This document shows positions 1 to 5,064 of a stretch of DNA of 5,064 bases, one piece after another (position 1 is the stretch's first letter; the number at the start of each line of letters is the position of its first letter). Under the pieces are notes generated by a model. The model was given only the letters and a program-made list of their open reading frames with translations. It ran no database searches and was not told where the DNA came from. The position numbers and the translations under genes are program-made. Source of the DNA: Deltaproteobacteria bacterium (GTDB lineage: Bacteria > Desulfobacterota > Desulfobulbia > Desulfobulbales > VMSU01); NCBI GenBank assembly GCA_024274995.1, contig JAJSAA010000278.1:1-5064 (forward strand), given 5' to 3'.

Positions 1-717
1 GCGAGCCAGAATCATGCCGCCCCGCGGGCCGCGCATGGTCTTATGGGTGGTGGTGGTAACAAAATCAGCGTAAGGTATGGGGGATGGATGCTGACCACCG
101 GCAATCAGGCCGGCGATATGGGCCATATCCACCATGAAGAGGGCTCCCGCCCGATCAGCAATATCCCTGAAGGCCTGCCAGTCTATAAAGCGGGGATAAG
201 CGCTGGCTCCGGCAACAATCATGGCCGGCCGTTCCGCCAGGGCGATGCGCTCGACCTCCTCCATATCTATACGTTCGCTCTCGCGATTCAGACCGTAGGA
301 CATAAAGTTGTAGAGCTGACCGGAAAAATTAACCTTGGCTCCATGGGTTAAATGGCCGCCGTGGGCCAGATCCATTCCCAGCACCTTGTCACCGGGGTTA
401 AGAACCGAAAAATAGACGGCCATATTGGCCTGACTGCCGGAATGGGGCTGCACATTGACGTAATCGGCATTGAATATCTCTTTAGCCCGCTGCCGGGCCA
501 GGTTTTCCACCACATCGGCGTACTCACAACCGCCATAGTAACGTTTACCGGGATACCCCTCGGCGTATTTATTGGTAAATATTGACCCCTGGGCCTCAAG
601 CACCGCCTCACTGACTATATTTTCCGAGGCGATGAGTTCCAGTTGGTTTGACTGGCGCTCAAACTCATAGTCAATGGCCCGATAAATATCAGGATCAATA
701 TCTTTTAAAAGGGACAC
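1..717 (-). CDS. glyA: Serine hydroxymethyltransferase, N-terminal 239 residues (3' end cut by window edge)
   Basis: This is a PLP enzyme of the cytoplasm that interconverts serine plus tetrahydrofolate with glycine plus 5,10-methylene-tetrahydrofolate, the main source of one-carbon units. The frame opens at a GTG and reads VSLLKDIDPDIYRAIDYE, then the family signatures ELIASENIVS (27-36), the glycine-rich YAEGYPGKRYYGG (51-63), QPHSGSQAN (90-98), the PLP-contacting VDMAHIAG (196-203) and TTTTHKTMRGPRGG (221-234). Lys226 in THKT is the expected Schiff-base lysine. About 55-60% of a usual roughly 415-residue GlyA is present, and no frameshift is seen. The GTG start is supported by an AGAGGT ribosome site six bases upstream and by no other plausible start nearby. 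It follows rpiB after a 90-bp spacer (718-807), in which I found no convincing terminator or promoter, so read-through from the fab genes is possible. Identification is secure; the C-terminal part cannot be judged. Confidence 0.97.
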   Translation of the reverse strand, partial: MSLLKDIDPDIYRAIDYEFERQSNQLELIASENIVSEAVLEAQGSIFTNKYAEGYPGKRYYGGCEYADVVENLARQRAKEIFNADYVNVQPHSGSQANMAVYFSVLNPGDKVLGMDLAHGGHLTHGAKVNFSGQLYNFMSYGLNRESERIDMEEVERIALAERPAMIVAGASAYPRFIDWQAFRDIADRAGALFMVDMAHIAGLIAGGQHPSPIPYADFVTTTTHKTMRGPRGGMILAR

Positions 718-723
718 GTTTTT

Positions 724-729
724 ACCTCT
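724..729 (-). promoter_or_regulatory. Ribosome binding site of glyA
   Basis: The minus strand reads AGAGGT here, six bases before the GTG at 715-717. It fits the anti-Shine-Dalgarno sequence and decides in favour of the GTG as the glyA start. The protein reads into conserved GlyA sequence directly after it. Confidence 0.7.
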
Positions 730-807
730 GAAATTTTAATTGCTTATCTTCTTGATGAACCGAAACCAGCGTTATTTCCAATAGCCTTGCTGTATAGTTA
801 CAACATG

Positions 808-1230
808 TTAGAACATCTCTATCCGCCGCAGATGGCGACCGCCGGCGAACTCAGTCTCCACCCAGGCCTTAACAATTTCCATTACCACTCCACCACCCAG
901 TACCCTGGCTCCGAGACATAATACATTGGCGTTATTATGTTCCCGGCTTTTGCGGGCCGTGAATGTTTCATGACAGAGTGCAGCCCTGATCCCTTGATGA
1001 CGATTTGCCGCCATGGACATGCCAATACCGGTGCCACAGATAAGAATGCCGGCTTCAGTTTTATCGGCCAGTACCGCTTCACAGACTGCCTCGGCAAAAC
1101 GCGGATAATCTACCGCCTCATGAGATTTACAGCCCAGATCAAGAACCTCATGCCCGGACTGGCGCAGAAATTCCATTACCTCTTCTTTTAAATCAAAGCC
1201 ACCGTGGTCACAGCCAATTGCCAGTTTCAC
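808..1230 (-). CDS. rpiB: Ribose-5-phosphate isomerase B (RpiB/LacAB family)
   Basis: The enzyme isomerises ribose 5-phosphate and ribulose 5-phosphate in the non-oxidative pentose phosphate pathway, in the cytoplasm. At 140 residues it has the usual family length. Visible signatures are GCDHGGFDLKEE (6-17), the active-site loop ILICGTGIGMSMAANR (62-77) with the expected catalytic Cys65, and SREHNNANVLCLGARVLG (95-112), with His98 and Asn99 where the family binds substrate. The GTG start overlaps the fabF stop in a GTGA (1227-1230), and a GAGG ribosome site (1238-1241) lies seven bases upstream inside the fabF coding end, so translation is probably coupled to fabF. Related sugar-phosphate isomerases in this fold (LacA/LacB, allose-6-phosphate isomerase) cannot be excluded by motif alone. 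The housekeeping context beside glyA and fabF favours RpiB. Confidence 0.93.
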   Translation of the reverse strand: MKLAIGCDHGGFDLKEEVMEFLRQSGHEVLDLGCKSHEAVDYPRFAEAVCEAVLADKTEAGILICGTGIGMSMAANRHQGIRAALCHETFTARKSREHNNANVLCLGARVLGGGVVMEIVKAWVETEFAGGRHLRRIEMF

Positions 1231-2474
1231 CCTTCGACCTCATATCTCTTCATAATTAATACCGCGTTAGTGCCGCCGAAGCCAAAGGAGTTTGACATGG
1301 CAGCCCGTATACTCATCGAGCGCGCCTCACCGGGAATATAATCAAGATCACATTCCGGATCGGGATTTTCTAGATTAATGGTAGGCGGCGCGATTTGGTG
1401 ACGGAGGGCCAGAGCGGTAAAGACGGCCTCAATGCCGCCGGCCCCGCCCAGCAAATGGCCGGTCATAGATTTAGTGGAGCTCACCGCAATTTCTGCCGCT
1501 CTCCTGCCAAATACCGTTTTTATAGCCCTGGTCTCCCCCAAATCATTGAGCTGGGTTGAAGTCCCATGGGCATTAATATAATCTATATCGGCCGGGGTCA
1601 GACCGGAATTTTCGAGGGCCATGCGCATACAGCGCACCGCGCCCTCACCGTCCTCGGGCGGCGCCGCCATGTGATAACCATCACCGGTCATCCCGCAGCC
1701 CATAACCTCGGCGTATATTTTGGCCCCCCTGGCCCTGGCATGTTCCAGAGACTCAAGAAGCAGAATACCGGCTCCCTCACCAATGACAAAACCATCCCGT
1801 TCCCGGTCAAAAGGCCGGGAGGCTCTTTCAGGCTCATCATTGCGCCTTGACAGGGCCTTCATGGAGTTAAAGCCACCCACTGCCATGGGGCAGATAACCG
1901 ATTCACTACCCCCGGTAACAGCCGCCTCACAATCACCCCTTTGAATGGCATGATAGGCCTCGCCAACGGCATGGGTGCCGGCAGCGCAGGCCGTACTCAA
2001 TGACAGGTTGGGCCCCTTCAATTTAAAAATAACCGAGATCTGCCCCGCCCCCATATTGGGAATAACCATGGGAATAAAGAAGGGCGTAATCCGCTTGGCC
2101 CCCCGCTCCAGATAAATCTGATGATATTTCTCAATGGTGGGTAGACCGCCCATGCCGCAGCCGGTGATAGAGCCAATTCGAGCGGCATTATCGGCGGTAA
2201 CCGTAAATTGAGCATCATCTAAGGCCATCCGGGCTCCGGCCACGGCATACTGCACAAAAAGCTCCAGATGGCGGGCCGTCTTTTTATCCATAAAGTCTTC
2301 CGGTTGAAAGTCCTTGACCTCAGCGGCAATTCTAACCTCCATCTGCGAGGCATCAAAACGGCTGATGGGGCCAATACCACTAACCCCGGCACAAAGATTT
2401 TCCCAAGTCTTATCCACCCCGATTCCCAGGGGAGTAACCAGGCCCAGACCGGTTATCACAACTCTATTTTTCAC
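1227..2474 (-). CDS. fabF: 3-oxoacyl-[acyl-carrier-protein] synthase II (KAS II)
   Basis: This is a condensing enzyme of type II fatty-acid synthesis. It joins malonyl-ACP to an acyl-enzyme with loss of CO2, elongating the chain by two carbons. The 415-residue protein has the complete thiolase-fold ketosynthase: N-terminal RVVITGLGLVTPLG (4-17), nucleophile Cys163 in LSTACAAGTHA, His303 in NAHGTSTQLND, Lys335 and His340 in KSTKSMTGHLLGGAGG-type sequence (331-347), and the C-terminal NSFGFGGTNA gating loop (395-404). The Cys-His-His set makes this a FabF/FabB-type enzyme and not FabH. Length and residue numbering match FabF better than FabB. The start is GTG, with a GGAG site (2483-2486) eight bases upstream. 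It lies 28 bases downstream of acpP, its carrier substrate, and overlaps rpiB by four bases. No active-site residue is missing. Confidence 0.97.
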   Translation of the reverse strand: MKNRVVITGLGLVTPLGIGVDKTWENLCAGVSGIGPISRFDASQMEVRIAAEVKDFQPEDFMDKKTARHLELFVQYAVAGARMALDDAQFTVTADNAARIGSITGCGMGGLPTIEKYHQIYLERGAKRITPFFIPMVIPNMGAGQISVIFKLKGPNLSLSTACAAGTHAVGEAYHAIQRGDCEAAVTGGSESVICPMAVGGFNSMKALSRRNDEPERASRPFDRERDGFVIGEGAGILLLESLEHARARGAKIYAEVMGCGMTGDGYHMAAPPEDGEGAVRCMRMALENSGLTPADIDYINAHGTSTQLNDLGETRAIKTVFGRRAAEIAVSSTKSMTGHLLGGAGGIEAVFTALALRHQIAPPTINLENPDPECDLDYIPGEARSMSIRAAMSNSFGFGGTNAVLIMKRYEVEG

Positions 2475-2502
2475 GCGGCGTTCTCCAGATTAATAGGCTC
2501 TC

Positions 2503-2736
2503 TTAACCCTGTACCTTTTGAATATGATCAATAGCATCCTGAACCGTAAGAATTTTCTCGGCAATTTCATCAGAAATTTCAGTATCAAAGGCCTCTTCCA
2601 TCGCCATAATCAGCTCCACGAGATCCAGGGAATCAGCCCCAAGATCATCAACAAAAGAGGCAGCCGGAACGACTTTAGCCTTGTCAACACTCAACTGCTC
2701 AGCAATGATATCTATGAGTTGATCTTCTACAGACAT
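2503..2736 (-). CDS. acpP: Acyl carrier protein
   Basis: This small acidic cytoplasmic protein of 77 residues carries growing acyl chains on a 4'-phosphopantetheine arm. The attachment serine is Ser36 in GADSLDLVEL (33-42), the hallmark of the family. The surrounding helix II is rich in Asp and Glu, as needed for docking to FabG, FabF and other partners. Its length equals that of canonical AcpP, and its position directly before fabF marks it as the fatty-acid ACP and not a secondary-metabolism carrier. Translation starts at ATG with a strong AGGAG (2744-2748) seven bases upstream in a purine-rich run, consistent with the high output expected of this gene. The 278 bases before it carry a large palindromic element, which would form the 5' leader of acpP if the gene is transcribed from fabG or from a promoter within the spacer. 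Confidence 0.98.
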   Translation of the reverse strand: MSVEDQLIDIIAEQLSVDKAKVVPAASFVDDLGADSLDLVELIMAMEEAFDTEISDEIAEKILTVQDAIDHIQKVQG

Positions 2737-2743
2737 ATTTTTT

Positions 2744-2748
2744 CTCCT
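2744..2748 (-). promoter_or_regulatory. Strong ribosome binding site of acpP
   Basis: The minus strand reads AGGAG inside an A-rich unpaired run, seven bases before the acpP ATG. It is the strongest Shine-Dalgarno match in the window. It sits only 17 bases downstream of the foot of the long palindrome at 2766-2873, so folding of that element could influence its access or protect the message. Confidence 0.75.
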
Positions 2749-2755
2749 TTTTTAT

Positions 2756-2925
2756 ACTTTATTTGGTAACTGTTTAGCTGCACTCCACATTCGCCCATTT
2801 ATGGCTTCTTGAGTAGCACAAGTACGCTACGAAACCATAAATGAACGAGTCTGAAGCACATCTAAGCAGTTACAGCTCAGAGTTTGGGGCAATTTACAGT
2901 CAAACCTAAATAGTTACTTTATTTG
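2756..2925. repeat. Perfect 10-bp direct repeat bracketing the palindromic element (possible target-site duplication)
   Basis: ACTTTATTTG occurs at 2756-2765 and again, identical, at 2916-2925. Directly inside the copies are inverted ends: GTAACTGTTTAG at 2766-2777, and its near reverse complement CTAAATAGTTAC at 2906-2917 (11 of 12 matching, the last two bases shared with the direct repeat). Short direct repeats outside terminal inverted repeats, around about 150 bp with no coding capacity, is the layout of a miniature inverted-repeat element. The reading is inference. The second direct repeat is also the loop of the hairpin at 2907-2935, so duplication of a palindromic unit is an alternative. 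Confidence 0.5.
2766..2873. repeat. 108-bp imperfect palindrome in the fabG-acpP spacer
   Basis: The arms 2766-2808 and 2831-2873 are reverse complements at 33 of 43 positions. The longest uninterrupted block is CATTTATGG (2796-2804) against CCATAAATG (2835-2843). Inside, GTAGC (2813-2817) pairs with GCTAC (2826-2830) around an eight-base loop, leaving a four-base bulge (2809-2812) on one side. The outer ends are GTAACTGTTTAG and CTAAGCAGTTAC, apart from one wobble difference. In a transcript of the gene strand, six of the ten mismatches become G-U pairs, so about 39 of 43 positions can pair. No open reading frame of note lies within it. It resembles intergenic palindromes dispersed in some Deltaproteobacteria, a recollection I cannot check here. 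There is no U-run after it, so it is not a classical intrinsic terminator. Confidence 0.85.
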
Positions 2926-2935
2926 TAACTATTTA
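2907..2935. repeat. Second hairpin with perfect 11-bp stem sharing the palindrome's end motif
   Basis: TAAATAGTTAC (2907-2917) and GTAACTATTTA (2925-2935) are perfect reverse complements around the loop TTTATTT (2918-2924). The stem motif is that of the ends of the 108-bp palindrome (GTAACTGTTTA at 2766-2776; TAAGCAGTTAC at 2863-2873), so both structures probably belong to one repeat family. The stem is AU-rich with no flanking U-run, which argues against an intrinsic terminator on either strand. Confidence 0.75.
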
Positions 2936-3014
2936 TTCAGCAAGGGTTGCAAATTACCCTCAACTCGTAACCGCCAGTGCCGATTTATATTCTTAACTGC
3001 CCGGCAGGCCACAA

Positions 3015-3761
3015 TCACATATACAGGCCGCCATTAACATGAATCACCTGCCCGGTTATATAACTCGCTGAATCAGAGGTTAGATAGGCCACCGCTCCAG
3101 CCACATCGTCTGGCCTGCCAAGAGTTTTAAGCGGAATTTCAGCCATAATTTTGGCACTGACCTCGGCGGGCAGCCCGCTGGTCATCTCCGTTTCAATATA
3201 ACCCGGCGCCACACCGTTAACGGTTATCCCCCTTGGCGCCAGTTCCCGGGCGGCGGATTTCGTCAGACCCAGCAGACCAGCCTTGGCCGCCGCGTAATTA
3301 ACCTGTCCGGCATTACCGGTAAAGCCGACAACCGAGGTAATATTGATAATCCGGCCCCAGCGCTGCTTCATCATTGCCCTGGAAACGGCCTTGAGACAAT
3401 TAAAGGCACCTTTAAGATTGGTGTCTAAAACCGCATCCCAGGCCTCCTCCTTCATCTTCACGAGTAAGCCGTCCTTAGTAATACCAGCATTGTTAACCAG
3501 GATATCTACACGGCCGTGACGGGCCAGGATATCCTTAACCGCCGCCTGCACATCTCCCGCCTGGGCGACGTCAAAGCATAGACTCTCGGCCTTTCCCCCC
3601 TGCTGCCTGATAAAGGCCGCGGTCTCATCGGCCGCCTGGGGGCGGTTAACATAATTAATTACCACTTCGGCCCCAAGAGAGGCAAGTAAAATACTCACAG
3701 CCCGGCCAATACCACGCCCACCGCCGGTTACCAGAGCGATTTTATCAGTTAAATTCATCAT
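3015..3761 (-). CDS. fabG: 3-oxoacyl-[acyl-carrier-protein] reductase
   Basis: This NADPH-dependent short-chain dehydrogenase reduces 3-oxoacyl-ACP to 3-hydroxyacyl-ACP, the first reduction of fatty-acid elongation. The 248-residue protein is a complete classical SDR: cofactor loop TGGGRGIG (12-19), NNAG (90-93), structural Asn115, catalytic Ser143 in NITSVVG, Tyr156 and Lys160 in YAAAK, PGYIETEM (186-193) and the C-terminal HVNGGLYM typical of FabG. Two ATGs stand in tandem at the start. A weak GGTG (3768-3771) lies six bases before the first, so either could be used, and coupling to etfA 18 bases upstream may help. Placement near acpP and fabF supports the fatty-acid role. It is immediately preceded by etfBA, not by fabD or fabH, so a role reducing another acyl substrate remains possible. 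Confidence 0.95.
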   Translation of the reverse strand: MMNLTDKIALVTGGGRGIGRAVSILLASLGAEVVINYVNRPQAADETAAFIRQQGGKAESLCFDVAQAGDVQAAVKDILARHGRVDILVNNAGITKDGLLVKMKEEAWDAVLDTNLKGAFNCLKAVSRAMMKQRWGRIINITSVVGFTGNAGQVNYAAAKAGLLGLTKSAARELAPRGITVNGVAPGYIETEMTSGLPAEVSAKIMAEIPLKTLGRPDDVAGAVAYLTSDSASYITGQVIHVNGGLYM

Positions 3762-3779
3762 TCAAAGCACCAGAAAAAT

Positions 3780-4964
3780 TCAATTGGCCCCTTTCAGCTC
3801 AGCAATAAGGAGGGGTAAAATTTCAAAGAGATCAGCCACTATGCCATAGGTGGCGACATTAAATATTGGGGCGGCTGAATCACGATTAATGGCAATAATT
3901 GTCTCAGAGGACTGCATACCAACGAGATGCTGAACGGCACCAGAGATCCCGCAACAGATATAGAGCTTGGGAGCAACAGTCTTGCCGGTCTGGCCCACCT
4001 GGTAAGGATAGTCTATCCAGCCGGCATCCACCGCCGCCCTGGAGGCAGCAACTGAGCCGCCCATAACCTCAGCCAATTCCTTTAACAGGGCGAAGCCTTT
4101 GGCACTCTCCAGACCACGGCCACCGGCGACCACGATATCGGCCTCCGAGAGCCTGACCTTATCAGGCTCGGCAATTACTGAACTTAATACCCTTACCCTG
4201 GAGGTCAAATTAAAATGTTCGGCATTCAGCTCCTCCACCGTCCCCTGGCGATGAAGATCAACGGGCAGGGCCTTCATAACCATGGGGCGAACCGTGGCCA
4301 TCTGCGGTCTGGTATCGGGGCAAACTATGGTGGCCATAATATTACCGCCAAAGGCCGGCCTGGTCTGCAGCAGACTGCCGTCTTCATCAATGGCCAGTCC
4401 GGTACAGTCAGCGGTGAGTCCCGCCCCCACGATGGTGGCAACCTGGGGAATAAAGGAACGGCCAATGGCCGTGGCCCCGGCCAGAACTATCTCCGGCCGC
4501 CGTTCTTTAATCAGGGTGGAAAGGACGTTGGCGTAAGGCTCATCAACAAAATTTTCCAGGGCCGGATTGTCAAGCTGCAAAACCTCATCACAGCCCTGGG
4601 CAATCAACTCGCGAGCGCTGTCTCCAAGATTATGACCAAACAACACGGCGCTGAGCTTTACCCCCCGTTCATCGGCAAGACCTCGGCCAGCGCCAAGAAG
4701 CTCCAGAACCACCGGCGCTATTTTACCCTGCCGGAATTCAGCGTATATCCATACCCCGCTATAAGCGGCAAGATCAATCCTGGAAGCGGCCTCCCCGTCC
4801 TCAATAGACAGGGCTCCAATCTCGCAATTATCAACACAATTACCACAGAGCGTACATTTATCATTGACCTGGGCCAAATCATCGACAACAGTTATAGCTC
4901 CAAAGGCGCAGTTTTCTTCACAGACTCCGCAGCCAATACATAATTTTTCATCAATTTTCAGCAT
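3780..4964 (-). CDS. etfA: Electron-transfer flavoprotein alpha subunit with N-terminal 2x[4Fe-4S] ferredoxin domain
   Basis: This is the FAD-binding alpha subunit of a heterodimeric ETF that moves electrons from flavin dehydrogenases. Residues 1-55 are an 8Fe-8S-type ferredoxin module: C9-x2-C12-x2-C15-x3-C19 and C37-x2-C40-x2-C43-x3-C47. The ETF alpha N-domain follows (about 68-260), with LAGATAIGRSFIPQVA (161-176) and TRPAFGGNIMAT (201-212). The C-terminal FAD domain carries GGRGLES (281-287), SRAAVDAGW (308-316), QVGQTGKTV (322-330), GISGAVQH (339-346) and INRD (359-362). At 394 residues it is longer than plain EtfA (about 310-330) by the ferredoxin extension. Such fusions are known in anaerobes, for example the CarE/LctC type. 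An AAGGTG ribosome site (4973-4978) overlaps the etfB stop, eight bases before the ATG, so the pair is surely co-translated. Whether this ETF bifurcates electrons cannot be decided from this subunit alone. Confidence 0.95.
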   Translation of the reverse strand: MLKIDEKLCIGCGVCEENCAFGAITVVDDLAQVNDKCTLCGNCVDNCEIGALSIEDGEAASRIDLAAYSGVWIYAEFRQGKIAPVVLELLGAGRGLADERGVKLSAVLFGHNLGDSARELIAQGCDEVLQLDNPALENFVDEPYANVLSTLIKERRPEIVLAGATAIGRSFIPQVATIVGAGLTADCTGLAIDEDGSLLQTRPAFGGNIMATIVCPDTRPQMATVRPMVMKALPVDLHRQGTVEELNAEHFNLTSRVRVLSSVIAEPDKVRLSEADIVVAGGRGLESAKGFALLKELAEVMGGSVAASRAAVDAGWIDYPYQVGQTGKTVAPKLYICCGISGAVQHLVGMQSSETIIAINRDSAAPIFNVATYGIVADLFEILPLLIAELKGAN

Positions 4965-4976
4965 GAGGACAGCACC

Positions 4977-5064
4977 TTAAATAATGGCCTCTAATCTTGC
5001 GGCCAGCTCTTTTACCTGCTCAATTACCGTCCCCTCAAGCATGGCTCTCTCCCCTCTGGCCTCC
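4977..5064 (-). CDS. etfB: Electron-transfer flavoprotein beta subunit, C-terminal 28 residues (5' part outside window)
   Basis: An open frame enters from the right edge and ends in TAA. It reads EARGERAMLEGTVIEQVKEL and then AARLEAII. A short basic stretch, an (M)LEG turn, and a terminal amphipathic helix with E-x-V-x-x-L spacing match the end of EtfB proteins. Location 12 bases upstream of etfA, in the usual etfB-etfA order, supports the call strongly. The nucleotide-binding body of the subunit is not in the window, so the AMP or bifurcating-FAD question cannot be addressed. The identification rests mostly on context. Confidence 0.8.
   Translation of the reverse strand, partial: EARGERAMLEGTVIEQVKELAARLEAII

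Noticed and set aside
43..585. Plus-strand open frames of 102 and 77 codons and a minus-strand frame of 87 codons
   Set aside because: They lie within glyA, whose conserved motifs are read in one continuous minus-strand frame from the GTG at 717.
718..807. rpiB-glyA spacer checked for a promoter, terminator or riboswitch (glycine, THF or SAM type upstream of glyA)
   Set aside because: Ninety bases with no clear stem, no U-run and no spaced -35/-10 pair. It is too short and unstructured for a known riboswitch class.
2518..2769. 83-codon plus-strand frame across acpP and its leader
   Set aside because: It is antisense to acpP, has no ribosome site that I could see, and its product is unremarkable. 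acpP is certain.
2766..2873. Long palindrome considered as a CRISPR unit, tRNA or att site
   Set aside because: There are no spaced repeated units, no cloverleaf or CCA end, and no integrase nearby. A palindromic intergenic repeat fits better.
2943..2960. Small hairpin AGGGT/ACCCT after fabG considered as a fabG terminator
   Set aside because: The stem is only five pairs with an eight-base loop and no U-run on either strand, so it is too weak to call.
4215..4943. 242-codon open frame on the plus strand
   Set aside because: It is antisense to etfA throughout, its product is low-complexity and resembles no family, and etfA has complete family motifs. It is a shadow of GC-biased codon use on the other strand.

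Overview
The window reads as a single-strand block of ordinary bacterial core metabolism. All seven genes lie on the minus strand, so transcription runs from high to low coordinates. In that order they are: the last 28 codons of an electron-transfer flavoprotein beta subunit (etfB), a ferredoxin-fused ETF alpha subunit (etfA), 3-oxoacyl-ACP reductase (fabG), acyl carrier protein (acpP), 3-oxoacyl-ACP synthase II (fabF), ribose-5-phosphate isomerase B (rpiB), and the first 239 codons of serine hydroxymethyltransferase (glyA), which runs off the left edge. Every longer plus-strand frame is an antisense shadow of one of these genes.

The order acpP-fabF-rpiB-glyA, the ETF alpha with two N-terminal [4Fe-4S] motifs, and the moderate GC content suggest an anaerobic bacterium of the former Deltaproteobacteria. 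A sulfate- or sulfur-metabolising Desulfobulbales-like lineage is my best guess. It rests on remembered gene order and protein style, not on a search.

Layout: 4977-5064 etfB C-terminus; 3780-4964 etfA, 12 nt after etfB; 3015-3761 fabG, 18 nt after etfA; 2737-3014 a 278-bp AT-rich spacer; 2503-2736 acpP; 1227-2474 fabF, 28 nt after acpP; 808-1230 rpiB, overlapping fabF by 4 nt; 718-807 a 90-bp spacer; 1-717 glyA. FabG, ACP and FabF are the reductase, carrier and condensing enzyme of type II fatty-acid elongation. RpiB (pentose phosphate) and GlyA (one-carbon units) are housekeeping passengers. EtfBA would carry electrons between a flavin dehydrogenase and ferredoxin, NAD or the membrane; its partner is not visible here.

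The one stretch the genes do not explain is the fabG-acpP spacer. It holds a 108-bp imperfect palindrome (2766-2873), a second perfect 11-bp-stem hairpin (2907-2935) that shares the palindrome's terminal motif, and a perfect 10-bp direct repeat (2756-2765 and 2916-2925) bracketing the unit. Together they look like a small non-coding, MITE- or REP-like repeat inserted in the leader of acpP. I see no phage, CRISPR, toxin, defence or biosynthetic system, and no RNA gene of a known class.
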